Source of the DNA: Methanosphaera sp. SHI613
GTDB lineage: Archaea; Methanobacteriota; Methanobacteria; Methanobacteriales; Methanobacteriaceae
Direction: 5' to 3'
NCBI GenBank assembly: GCA_003266145.1
Contig: MVJJ01000077.1
Span: 10,153-33,347, forward strand
DNA: 23,195 nucleotides
Every line of letters starts with the position of its first letter. Within the stretch, counting starts at the first letter, position 1. This document shows, piece after piece, positions 1-7,233 of the stretch. The translations under genes and the position numbers were made by a program. A model generated the notes under the pieces. The model had not been told where the DNA came from. It saw only the letters and a program-made list of their open reading frames with translations, and did not search any database.

Positions 1-27
1 TAGATAAAGTACTTTAAATTAAAAAAC

Positions 28-38
28 TATATTATAAT
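28..38 (+). promoter_or_regulatory. Probable archaeal TATA box of the ATPase gene
   Basis: The AT-only stretch CTATATTATAA lies about 32-42 bases upstream of the ATG at 70, and an A-rich stretch precedes the ribosome binding site. Archaeal TATA boxes sit about 25 bases before transcription start, so the transcript would begin near 55 with a leader of roughly 15 bases. The surrounding sequence is so AT-rich that this is only a reasonable placement. Confidence 0.35.
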
Positions 39-69
39 TAGGAAACAAAAAAAATTCAAGGTGAAAAAA

Positions 70-1257
70 ATGGGAAATATACCCTTATTTATACCTAAAG
101 ACATTGATAAATATTTTTATAATCGTAACAAAGATATAAACAAGATAAACTTCTACCTTAGTGGATTACATGAAGATATTTCACAGCAATTATTAATAAC
201 AGGATACAGGGGTGTTGGAAAAACATTTCTACTTCATAAAATAATTAAAGATATTAATCCTAACTTTTTGATAACATATATTGACATATCCTCAATATAT
301 TCCGAGAATGACGGAACATTAAATTCTACTATTCTTTTAACAGAAATACTAAGTAAAATAAATCAAACACTAGAAGAAAAGGATAATGGTAAATTTAGTA
401 AAATTAATAGTTCTATAAGAAGATTAATAACAAATATAAAACTAAAAAAATATGATTTCAATGAAATAACAACAATAATGGATATTCCAATACCTCATTA
501 TGAAGATGACTACAAGAAAATAAGTAAATTTGTAATGCAATTGCCTCAAAAAATTGTTGATAATACAGAAGAAGTTGATGGATTTATAATCATTATGGAT
601 GAAATTCAAATGTTAAAACAGATGAAAAAATCGGAAAGCTTCTTTTGGTTATTACGTAGCCATAGTCAATTTCAGACAAATGTAAGTTACATTTTAACAG
701 GTTCAACTTCAAAAACCTCAGAAATAATAGAAATGATAAATGGAGAAACAGGTGCATTTGGTGGAAGAATGATACAACTTAACATAGATCCATTTACCAA
801 AGAAGAAACTTATAATTACTTTAAAGAACGTATGCCCGAGATTCAATTTACTGAAAGTGGTTTTGAAAGATTTTATAAATGTACAAGAGGAATACCTGCA
901 TATATCAATAGTTTCTATAATGTATTATCCTCAGATATTGTCTATGATGATGAAGAAGTAAAAAACACATTTTATACTAGTATTGATCAGATATTAGTCA
1001 TGTGGATAAAAGTATGGGGAACATTAAATGAATATGAAAAGAAAATAATTATAACGATAATGGAAAACGATCAGACCACGTGGAATATCCTTGATTCTAA
1101 AACAGACTTTTCAACTTCAACAATTAACAAATATCTCAACAGTTTACAAAACAAGGGCATTGTTTCATATAAAAATAAATTATATATATTGGAAGATCAA
1201 ATGATAAAAGCATGGCTAGAACATGAAAAGCAAACCAGAGGATTTTATCCAGAATAA
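70..1257 (+). CDS. AAA-type ATPase with C-terminal winged helix (archaeal ATPase family)
   Basis: P-loop ATPase of the large archaeal AAA/STAND-like group (ORC/Cdc6-related fold). Walker A is GYRGVGKT at about residues 45-52, Walker B is IIIMDEIQ near residue 180, and a sensor-like strand (ILTGSTSK) follows about 30 residues later. The last ~90 residues, with a TINKYLNSLQNKGIVSYKN segment, look like a winged-helix DNA-binding module. No nuclease, transmembrane or repeat domain is seen. The start is ATG at 70 rather than GTG at 61, because AAGGTGA at 58-64 is a good ribosome binding site with a 5-base spacer, and the GTG lies inside it. The gene stands alone on the plus strand, facing away from the window edge. 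Members of this family are numerous in methanogens and mostly of unknown role; a regulatory or mobile-element-linked function is possible but not shown. Confidence 0.75.
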   Translation: MGNIPLFIPKDIDKYFYNRNKDINKINFYLSGLHEDISQQLLITGYRGVGKTFLLHKIIKDINPNFLITYIDISSIYSENDGTLNSTILLTEILSKINQTLEEKDNGKFSKINSSIRRLITNIKLKKYDFNEITTIMDIPIPHYEDDYKKISKFVMQLPQKIVDNTEEVDGFIIIMDEIQMLKQMKKSESFFWLLRSHSQFQTNVSYILTGSTSKTSEIIEMINGETGAFGGRMIQLNIDPFTKEETYNYFKERMPEIQFTESGFERFYKCTRGIPAYINSFYNVLSSDIVYDDEEVKNTFYTSIDQILVMWIKVWGTLNEYEKKIIITIMENDQTTWNILDSKTDFSTSTINKYLNSLQNKGIVSYKNKLYILEDQMIKAWLEHEKQTRGFYPE

Positions 1258-1294
1258 AAAAAAGAAAATAGTATTTAATAATTCCAATTTCTAC

Positions 1295-1301
1295 TTTTTT
1301 T
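1295..1301 (+). terminator. T-tract terminator after the ATPase gene
   Basis: A run of seven T lies about 40 bases after the TAA stop. U-rich tracts without a strong hairpin are a known archaeal termination signal. No stable stem is seen in front of it. Confidence 0.4.
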
Positions 1302-1320
1302 AGTCTTTCCAAAGTGTTTT

Positions 1321-1575
1321 TCATTGGCTTTTACGATAAGTATCCAATGTTTCTTGATCTTCTTCAATTTCTTCACTGGATTCGTGGTGTTCTATTTTCT
1401 TAATGTTTCGTGGTTTTTAATTATTTTTTTACTTTGTTATTTTTGGATTCTTTTAAAGCTTCTTTAATCTGTTCTTTTTTATATTATCATTTTTTTTAAT
1501 TGTTTATTTTGCTAATTTTCTAATGTTTTTATCTCTTCTTCATCAGTTATGATTCCATTATATAATATATAACAG
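1321..1575 (-). pseudogene. Possible decayed gene with a SHOCT-like motif and charged tail
   Basis: Reading the minus strand from about 1575 down to 1321, three stretches in different frames look coding, each cut by stops. The first (about 1575-1512) reads YILYNGIITDEEEIKTLEN, which resembles the short C-terminal oligomerisation (SHOCT) motif; compare LKEDGIISEEEFNQKKKQL in the gene at 16740-17342. The next (about 1480-1421) reads KKEQIKEALKESKNNKVKK. The last (1416-1321) reads PRNIKKIEHHESSEEIEEDQ and continues to a TGA at 1321-1323. Lys/Glu-rich tails after SHOCT-like motifs are plausible, so this may be the 3' end of a gene broken by frameshifts. The AT-rich context makes lysine-rich chance reading frames common, so this is tentative. 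Nothing recognisable lies upstream at 1580-1800. Confidence 0.3.
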
Positions 1576-1800
1576 TTTTAAGACATTTTTATTAGTTAAA
1601 ATATTGTATTAATTAGCATGTGCTCATGTTTAACTTCCATCAATACTAATACTATTAAATCCATTAAATCACGCTTATAATCAAGTTAATAGTTTCAAGA
1701 AAAAATATTCAATGAATAAGAGTTGTCCCACATTCCCTTTTTAACAGGGCATAGAAAGAAAAAACTAGATAAAAATCAGCTTAAAATTAAAAAATATAAA
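1576..1800. other. Gene-free AT-rich stretch
   Basis: No reading frame, RNA gene or repeat can be supported here. The only local structure is a weak 4-bp stem (CCCT/AGGG) around 1734-1749 next to the motif TTGTCCCACATTCCC. It could be part of an old mobile-element scar, but no second copy is present in the window. Confidence 0.3.
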
Positions 1801-1805
1801 ATCTT

Positions 1806-1842
1806 AAAAAAAGAGAGGGGTTTCAAGAAGTTTAACTTCTTG
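1806..1842 (-). terminator. Hairpin plus T-tract terminator spanning the guaB stop codon
   Basis: A perfect inverted repeat CAAGAAG (1824-1830) / CTTCTTG (1836-1842) with a 5-base loop contains the guaB stop codon at 1832-1834. On the minus strand it is followed by a C/T-rich stretch ending in seven T (1806-1812). The T-tract is the likelier signal in archaea; the hairpin may also protect the 3' end. Confidence 0.55.
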
Positions 1843-3325
1843 GATGATAGTTAGGACTTTCATTTGTAATTGTTATGTCATGAGGATGACTTTCACTCAT
1901 TCCATTTGGTGTTATGTGTACCAATTCTGCTTTTTCATGCATTTCAGTAATGGATTTTGCACCAACATAACCCATAGATGATTTTAAACCACCCATTAAT
2001 TGGAACACAATTTGTTCTGCAGGTCCTTTGTATGGAACTACTCCTTCTATTCCTTCAGGCACTAATTTTGTAGAGTTCATGTTACTTCCAGATGTTTGGA
2101 AATATCTATCCTTACCAGCACCTACTCCACCAGTCATTGCACCTAATGAGCCCATACCACGATATTGTTTGTATTTACGTCCATTTCTAATTGTCATTTC
2201 ACCAGGAGATTCAGTTGTACCTGCAAGGATACTTCCCACCATAACAGCATTTGCCCCAACAGCCAATGCTTTTGCTACATCTCCGGAGTATCTTAAACCA
2301 CCATCAGCTATTACAGGTACGCCGTAGTCTTCTGCAACATCCGCCACGCTTGAAACAGCACTAAGCTGAGGAACTCCTACACCAGCTACAATTCTTGTTG
2401 TACATATTGAACCCGGACCAATACCAACCTTTATTCCATCGATTTCAGCTTTTAATATATCTTCAGCTGCTTTTCTTGTAGCTATATTACCTAATAACAA
2501 ATCAGATTCAATATTTTTATTCATTTCTTTTGCTGATTGGATAATATCTGTTTTATGTCCATGTGCACTATCTATTGCTATGATATCTACACCTGCATCA
2601 CTTAATGCCATAGCCCTATCCATGTCGAAGGGTCCACATGCAGCTGCAACCAGATATCTTCCATTTTTATCTCTGACTGCATTCGGATATTTCTTTCTTT
2701 CAAGGATATCTTTCATTGTCACAATACCGACGATTTTCTTATCATCACTGACTACAGGTAATCTTTCAACCTTGTTTTCATAAGCCAAATCAAGTGCGGT
2801 TTCAGTATCTGTACCTTCAGATATTGTCACTACATTATGTGTCATTGCATCTGAAACTTTTTTATCGGCAGCTTTTCCCCTTAGTGGTTTTATATCCCTA
2901 CGACTGATTATACCTACCACAACATCATCATCTGTTACAACAGGAAGACCGCTAACTCCTTCTATGTCCATTATTTCCTGTGCATGTGCCACTGTTTCAT
3001 CAGGAGATATTGTTATTACTTCCTTAACTGTTAGTTCATTTGCGAATTTTACTTTACGTACTTCTTGAACTTCCTGTTCAATGGTCATGTTTCTATGGAT
3101 TACGCCTAATCCTCCTTGACGTGCTAATGCAACTGCCATTTTGGATTCTGTAACTGTATCCATTGCTGAACTTACAACAGGTATGTTCAAATCATAATTT
3201 GTAGAAACATTTGTGTTTAATGTTACGTCCTTAGGTTCAATACTTGATAATCCAGGTTTTATTAAAAAATCATCAAATGTATAAGTATCTTCTGCCTTTG
3301 TTAATTTATCCGTATATTTACTCAT
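1832..3325 (-). CDS. guaB: Inosine-5'-monophosphate dehydrogenase
   Basis: Oxidises IMP to XMP with NAD+, the committed step of GMP synthesis in the cytoplasm. At 497 residues it has the normal length of a full enzyme. The TIM barrel starts with TYTFDDFLIKPG and is interrupted at about residues 90-205 by two CBS domains (ISPDETVAHAQEIMD and ISEGTDTETALDLAYE). The catalytic loop GPGSICTTRIVAGVGVPQ carries the active-site Cys near residue 308, and the ADGGLRYSGD phosphate-binding strand and RYFQ flap follow. A longer frame opens at 3343, but the six codons from there are displaced by a strong ribosome binding site GGAGGGG (3331-3337) placed 5 bases before the ATG at 3325. The gene follows mfnB by 75 bases, which hold a possible promoter of its own. 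Recognition is certain. Confidence 0.97.
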   Translation of the reverse strand: MSKYTDKLTKAEDTYTFDDFLIKPGLSSIEPKDVTLNTNVSTNYDLNIPVVSSAMDTVTESKMAVALARQGGLGVIHRNMTIEQEVQEVRKVKFANELTVKEVITISPDETVAHAQEIMDIEGVSGLPVVTDDDVVVGIISRRDIKPLRGKAADKKVSDAMTHNVVTISEGTDTETALDLAYENKVERLPVVSDDKKIVGIVTMKDILERKKYPNAVRDKNGRYLVAAACGPFDMDRAMALSDAGVDIIAIDSAHGHKTDIIQSAKEMNKNIESDLLLGNIATRKAAEDILKAEIDGIKVGIGPGSICTTRIVAGVGVPQLSAVSSVADVAEDYGVPVIADGGLRYSGDVAKALAVGANAVMVGSILAGTTESPGEMTIRNGRKYKQYRGMGSLGAMTGGVGAGKDRYFQTSGSNMNSTKLVPEGIEGVVPYKGPAEQIVFQLMGGLKSSMGYVGAKSITEMHEKAELVHITPNGMSESHPHDITITNESPNYHPRS

Positions 3326-3360
3326 GTTTTCCCCTCCATTCAAATATCAAATCATTTTAT

Positions 3361-3375
3361 TAAATAAATATATTA
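3361..3375 (-). promoter_or_regulatory. Possible TATA box of guaB
   Basis: On the minus strand this reads as a TAATATATTTATTTA stretch 36-50 bases before the guaB ATG. The 75-base gap after mfnB would accommodate an independent promoter. Co-transcription with mfnB cannot be excluded. Confidence 0.3.
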
Positions 3376-3400
3376 TTATTATTTTTATTAAAACAGATAA

Positions 3401-4105
3401 TTAAATGTTATCTTTTAATTCTTTTACTAGCCGACTATCTATACTGCCGGTATTTCTGTCCCCACCGGAACATACGCATCCACGTACACCCATAACATCA
3501 CAATGAATTTCTTCAAGTAGTGAGATATGACTTTGGTTTACGCTTCCGGCAAGTGCTACTTTCAAGTCATCATCATGTGCACGGTCAACAAAAATAGCAA
3601 GATCCTCCTTTGACATGTAATCGGTTAACGTTTTACCATTCTTATTGTAGGTATCAAGCATTGCAAGATCACAATTTGAATCCCTGGCCACGTTTATTAT
3701 ATCTGTAGCTGATACGGAGTTTATATTATAATAATCAGCATATCCACATGCCACTACTGTTATGTCTTCATTATAATCACTAACACTTTTTACGACTGCA
3801 TCCATAACTTCTTTTGCTTGATCGTAATTTTGTGTACCGTATAATCCTACTTTAACGTAATCGGAACCAGAAACTGCACATCCTAAAGCAGCTAGTGAAA
3901 CTGTTCCAGGTTTATAATCCACATCTCCTACGGTTGTACTGACAACTTTGGATTTGTTTACATATTGACTAATTTCCTTGATAACCCATGGAAAATTAGC
4001 ACCCAATGAACCTTCCTTTGGATTTTTTATATCAAGTATGTCTGCACCACCAATTAAAGCTTCTTTAGCCTCATTTATATTTATTGCACTGACTAATAAT
4101 TCCAT
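3401..4105 (-). CDS. mfnB: (5-formylfuran-3-yl)methyl phosphate synthase (4-HFC-P synthase)
   Basis: Condenses two glyceraldehyde-3-phosphate molecules into the furan precursor of methanofuran, the C1 carrier of methanogenesis. The 234-residue length matches the family. The N-terminal strand ends DILDIKNPKEG, placing Asp25 and Lys27 exactly where the Methanocaldococcus enzyme has its catalytic pair, and LDTYNKNGKTL places Asp151 and Lys155 in the second catalytic site. VRGCVCSGGDR near the C-terminus looks like a phosphate-binding end of the TIM barrel. The ATG at 4105 is preceded by AGGGGT with an acceptable spacer. Its neighbours (guaB downstream, pheS operon upstream) are not in its pathway. 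A complete, ordinary copy. Confidence 0.95.
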   Translation of the reverse strand: MELLVSAININEAKEALIGGADILDIKNPKEGSLGANFPWVIKEISQYVNKSKVVSTTVGDVDYKPGTVSLAALGCAVSGSDYVKVGLYGTQNYDQAKEVMDAVVKSVSDYNEDITVVACGYADYYNINSVSATDIINVARDSNCDLAMLDTYNKNGKTLTDYMSKEDLAIFVDRAHDDDLKVALAGSVNQSHISLLEEIHCDVMGVRGCVCSGGDRNTGSIDSRLVKELKDNI

Positions 4106-4144
4106 TTAATAACCCCTAAAATAAATAATAATAATTTTTCATCA

Positions 4145-4200
4145 ATTAAAAAAAATAGTTTAACAAATAAAAAAAATAGAATAAAAAAGATAATCCTTTA
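4145..4200 (-). terminator. U-rich termination region after the pheS-linked small gene
   Basis: Reading the minus strand, several T-tracts follow one another directly after the small coding sequence at 4214-4363, including a run of eight T at 4169-4176 and another near 4149-4155. Serial T-tracts are typical archaeal terminators. The mfnB promoter must lie in the same interval. Confidence 0.45.
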
Positions 4201-4213
4201 AATCTAAAAGAGA

Positions 4214-4363
4214 TTACAACACTTTTAATTCCTTAAGGATTTTATCCCGTTCTTTTTTAAGACTTTCTATTTTTTCCTTATTTTCATCCTTATTTTCTTT
4301 TTCAAGAATTGTAATTGTATTTGTTATTGCTTGTAAGTTTAATTCCAATGAATTTATAACCAT
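4214..4363 (-). CDS. Small coiled-coil protein directly downstream of pheS (49 aa)
   Basis: A 49-codon frame starts with ATG at 4363 and ends with TAA at 4214. A strong ribosome binding site GAGGGGG (4371-4377) overlaps the pheS stop codon and sits 7 bases before the ATG, so the gene is translationally well placed as the last cistron of the pheS operon; the gap to pheS is 13 bases. The product begins MVINSLELNLQAITNTITIL and continues with an almost purely charged helix rich in Glu, Lys and Asn ending KERDKILKELKVL. Leucine/isoleucine spacing suggests a short coiled coil. No signal peptide, membrane segment or metal motif is seen. I do not recognise a family; a small accessory or dimerisation protein is all that can be said. 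U-tracts follow its stop. Confidence 0.65.
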   Translation of the reverse strand: MVINSLELNLQAITNTITILEKENKDENKEKIESLKKERDKILKELKVL

Positions 4364-4376
4364 ATGATTACCCCCT

Positions 4377-5930
4377 CTAGAATGATTTGATATTCTTCGT
4401 TACTGGTAATTTTCTTAACCATCCAATATCACTTTGATATAACATACGTATATCTTCAATACCGTAACGCATCATTGCCAGTCTTTCTATTCCCAGACCA
4501 AATGCTGCTACTTGTGTTTCTATTCCCAATGGTTCCAATACTTCAGGCCTGAACATTCCTGATCCACCGAGTTCCATCCAACTTTTCTTCTCAGGAACAT
4601 ATATTTCTGATTCGATTGACAGGTAAGTGTATGGGAAATATGCCGGTCTGAATCTAACCTTGAATCCGAGTTTTCTGTAGAATTCCTTGAGTATTCCAAG
4701 TAAATTCTTGAAGCTCATATCTTCTCCTGCAACGATTCCTTCCACCTGATGGAATTCAGGTAGGTGTTTGTAGTTTATTGTTTCTCTTCTAAATACTCTT
4801 CCGACTGAAAACATCTTTAAAGGAGGTTGATTTTCAGATAGATATCTGACAGATAAACCTGTTGTATGAGTCCTTAATACCATCTGTCTTGCTACATCTT
4901 CATTCCACTCGTATTTCCAACCTTCTGAACCAGTATTTCCACCATGTTCATGTTCTGCCCTTGTCTTATCTACCAATTCTTGTGAAGGTAATGATGCTGT
5001 TTTAGGATTGCTGACATAGAATGTATCCTGCATTTCACGTGCAGCATGATCCTGTGGCTGGAACAGCATGTCGAAGTTCCAGAATGCTGATTCAAGGATG
5101 TTTCCTTTTGCTTCATCAAATCCCATGTCGATGAATATGTCCCTGATTTCCTCGATTGTTTGTTGAAGAGGATGTATCTTTCCAGGATAATTATTAGGGG
5201 TTGCAGTGTTAATGTCATATCCACGATAGTGAAGATTTTTCCAGGATCCTGTCTTTAGCTGTTCATGTGTAAGTTGCGTTGCTTCATCCTGAATTGTAAA
5301 TCCTTTATCCAGAATATCTTTACCTTTTTTATTTAATTTGAATTTGAATTCCTGTTTTGTTTTTATATCAAAGAGTTCTTTTCTTCTTTTAAATTCTTTT
5401 CTGACATTGTCAAATTCTTCAGATATGTCTCCGTCAAGAACTTCTTTTTTATCAAGTAAAAATTTTAAGAATTTAACCTGAGCCAAATCATCTATTTGAA
5501 CGTTTTTTCCTTCTTCGGTTATGGCTAATTTACCATTATTCATCTTTGCCCATCTGTTACGCATGAGTGTACCTATGGCGAAGTTCATTTGTGCTTTTGT
5601 AACCCCTGCTCTTTCAATGACATCATCCATTGATACCTCATCAGTTCCCTCTTTCGAAAAGTCCTGTAATGCTTTGAGAATTTTATGTTCAGGCAATCCA
5701 TGCATTGCATATTCCTTTCCTTCATCAGATAAACTTATCGTATCGATAGATTTTTTATCTACTGTGATGATATCTTTACTTTCAAGCATCCCAGCTGCAC
5801 TGGTAACTGCTTTAACAGGCATATCTTCTTCTTGAGCAATTTCTTCAGGACTTAAATCACCATCTTTTTCAATACCCTTCAGAAACTTTTTCTCATATAC
5901 GTGTAACTCGTTAATTATTTTATCTATCAT
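4377..5930 (-). CDS. pheS: Phenylalanine--tRNA ligase alpha subunit
   Basis: Catalytic subunit of the tetrameric class II synthetase that charges tRNA-Phe. The 517-residue length is that of the archaeal/eukaryotic type, with about 200 N-terminal residues of small winged-helix modules (ELHVYEKKFLKGIEKDGDLS and two related repeats). The core begins around HPLQQTIEEIRDIFIDMGF; motif 2 is seen in RVFRRETINYKHLPEFHQVEG and motif 3 in FGLGIERLAMMRYGIEDIRML. The ATG at 5930 has an AAGGGGG box at 5942-5948, an unusually long spacer of 11 bases; no better start is visible. It lies 29 bases after a CitG-family gene and is followed by the 49-residue gene. The beta subunit is not in this window, as is common in archaea. 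Confidence 0.97.
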   Translation of the reverse strand: MIDKIINELHVYEKKFLKGIEKDGDLSPEEIAQEEDMPVKAVTSAAGMLESKDIITVDKKSIDTISLSDEGKEYAMHGLPEHKILKALQDFSKEGTDEVSMDDVIERAGVTKAQMNFAIGTLMRNRWAKMNNGKLAITEEGKNVQIDDLAQVKFLKFLLDKKEVLDGDISEEFDNVRKEFKRRKELFDIKTKQEFKFKLNKKGKDILDKGFTIQDEATQLTHEQLKTGSWKNLHYRGYDINTATPNNYPGKIHPLQQTIEEIRDIFIDMGFDEAKGNILESAFWNFDMLFQPQDHAAREMQDTFYVSNPKTASLPSQELVDKTRAEHEHGGNTGSEGWKYEWNEDVARQMVLRTHTTGLSVRYLSENQPPLKMFSVGRVFRRETINYKHLPEFHQVEGIVAGEDMSFKNLLGILKEFYRKLGFKVRFRPAYFPYTYLSIESEIYVPEKKSWMELGGSGMFRPEVLEPLGIETQVAAFGLGIERLAMMRYGIEDIRMLYQSDIGWLRKLPVTKNIKSF

Positions 5931-5959
5931 TAAATTATTTTCCCCCTTAATATTATTAT

Positions 5960-6889
5960 TTATAAACCACTCTGCGAATATTTATCAATTAAACTTACAA
6001 ATATGGATGCCGCTGTAAAATCAGCAGTTGTTCCAGGATTATATTTATTTTCATGTAAATACTCATCAAATTTCTTTAATGCTTCCAATCGTTTGTCTGT
6101 TTGTATTTCAGTAGTCTCCAGAATTTCTGCAGCTTTTTGGGATATGTCCTCTGCTACTTCGATACCATATTTTCTTGTTATTAATGTATCATTAGTTGTT
6201 GATAATATCTTCAAATAGGTTTCTACTGCTGAATCATTCAATGGATTCTCCCTTGTCAATTCACTATATGTAGGAAAACCTACGTTAAATATTACTGGTA
6301 ATTTATTGGTTAATTCATATGATATTTTATCATATTTAGATGACATTTCAAGTAAATCATATAAATTGATTCTATTTGTCGTTATTTCATCTATGGTGTT
6401 TTTATTATTGACATCATATTTTGATGTTTTATTATCCATACCTCCAGCTTTTGAAAGTAGTATTGCCCTGACAAATGCTATTGCATCATCCACTACGGTA
6501 TTTCTCATCAGAATATCTACCGCATTCGGCATGTATTTTATTGAAGTACCTTCACCCATCGTAGCACAAGCTGCTGCAATAGGCATGAAAAGCAATGCTA
6601 TTCCAAGATTAGTATTGGTATTTACCAATCTATTTGTATCTTCGATAGTGCCCAATATATTATCTCCTAATCGTATATTGTTTAAGAGATTGGGATAATA
6701 TTTGGATGCCTTGTCCGCCACCTGTTCTATATGTCCTCTGATACATACACTGCTTATCAGGAAATCTTCATAAGACATGTTGTCAAAGTTGTATGTCCTG
6801 TGAACATTACCCGGTTTAGGATAAGCACTAACTTCAAATAATGTTGCCATCTCACCTAATTTTCCTATGTCCTGGGAATTAAGATTCAT
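5960..6889 (-). CDS. Triphosphoribosyl-dephospho-CoA synthase family protein (CitG/MdcB-like)
   Basis: The 309-residue protein carries the hallmarks of the CitG family: SAYPKPGNVHR near residue 22, GDNILGTIEDT near 75, NTNLGIALLFMPIAAA near 93, a Lys-Ala-Gly-Gly-Met-Asp stretch, and FNVGFPTYSELT. In bacteria such enzymes attach ribose-triphosphate to dephospho-CoA to build the prosthetic group of citrate or malonate lyase. No such lyase is seen here and the role in methanogens is not settled, so only the family is named. The ATG at 6889 is the only start after the in-frame TAA upstream; the GGAGG box (6903-6907) stands 13 bases away, and a four-codon frame (6900-6886) lies between. It leads the citG-like/pheS/small-gene operon. 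Confidence 0.85.
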   Translation of the reverse strand: MNLNSQDIGKLGEMATLFEVSAYPKPGNVHRTYNFDNMSYEDFLISSVCIRGHIEQVADKASKYYPNLLNNIRLGDNILGTIEDTNRLVNTNTNLGIALLFMPIAAACATMGEGTSIKYMPNAVDILMRNTVVDDAIAFVRAILLSKAGGMDNKTSKYDVNNKNTIDEITTNRINLYDLLEMSSKYDKISYELTNKLPVIFNVGFPTYSELTRENPLNDSAVETYLKILSTTNDTLITRKYGIEVAEDISQKAAEILETTEIQTDKRLEALKKFDEYLHENKYNPGTTADFTAASIFVSLIDKYSQSGL

Positions 6890-6936
6890 ATAACTACCAT
6901 ATCCTCCAGCTTATTGTAAGTTTATAAAAAAATATG

Positions 6937-6952
6937 AAATTAAGCTTAATTT
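6937..6952. promoter_or_regulatory. Perfect 16-bp palindrome, candidate operator of the citG-like/pheS operon
   Basis: AAATTAAGCTTAATTT is identical to its own reverse complement. It lies 30 bases upstream of the GGAGG box and immediately downstream (minus strand) of an A/T-only TATA-like stretch at about 6953-6966. A dimeric repressor bound here would cover the start of transcription. AT-rich DNA produces palindromes easily, but a central AAGCTT with ten flanking paired bases is longer than the others noticed. Confidence 0.4.
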
Positions 6953-6967
6953 ATTATAATATAATTT
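6953..6967 (-). promoter_or_regulatory. TATA-like element of the citG-like/pheS operon
   Basis: On the minus strand the sequence is AAATTATATTATAAT. It lies about 65-78 bases before the start codon of the CitG-family gene and would give a leader of about 40 bases. No better candidate is present nearer the gene. Confidence 0.3.
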
Positions 6968-7194
6968 ATGTATTTAATAGATTATTAATATTCCGTTGTT
7001 TTTGGAGAAAAGATTACATCAACAAAAAAAGGAGAGTATTTGACATGAGAATTTTTCTAAAAAACTTTTTCATATTTTTAAATGCTACAAAAAACATTTC
7101 AATAGGCTACAAATAAAATGATGAAACAAGTGTCATGAAAACAATTATTGGAAAAATAGGTGTATGAAAAAAGGAAGCTATTTATTTATGTTTA
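6968..7194. other. Gene-poor interval between hemB and the citG-like gene
   Basis: The 338-base gap 6890-7227 holds the citG-like promoter at one side and the hemB terminator at the other. A 23-codon plus-strand frame (ATG at 7045, TAA ending at 7116) has a GGAGAG box at 7031-7036, but its product (MRIFLKNFFIFLNATKNISI and three more residues) is unlike anything I know, so it is not called as a gene. Similar purine-rich motifs (AAAGGAGAGTATTTGA near 7028, AAAGAGGGTATTTGAGA near 7197) occur twice without an evident role. Confidence 0.3.
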
Positions 7195-7233
7195 TAAAAA
7201 GAGGGTATTTGAGAATAGAATAATCTCCTATTC
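7195..7233 (-). terminator. Hairpin and T-tract terminator spanning the hemB stop codon
   Basis: GAATAG (7213-7218) and CTATTC (7228-7233) form a 6-bp inverted repeat that includes the hemB stop at 7228-7230. On the minus strand a CCCTCTTTTTAT stretch with five T follows at about 7196-7200. The arrangement parallels that at guaB. Confidence 0.45.

Noticed and set aside
1136..1324. Minus-strand 62-residue frame at the end of the ATPase gene
   Set aside because: It covers coding DNA of the ATPase and a T-tract, and has no ribosome binding site or family resemblance.
1725..1755. Stem CCCT/AGGG with the motif TTGTCCCACATTCCC, possible insertion-sequence end
   Set aside because: The stem is only 4 bp, there is no partner terminal repeat, no target duplication and no transposase in the window.
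6934..7116. Plus-strand 60-residue frame between hemB and the citG-like gene
   Set aside because: It lies across the citG-like promoter, its own start has no ribosome binding site, and the product has no recognisable pattern. Only the internal ATG at 7045 has a GGAGAG box, and the resulting 23-residue peptide is too short to judge.
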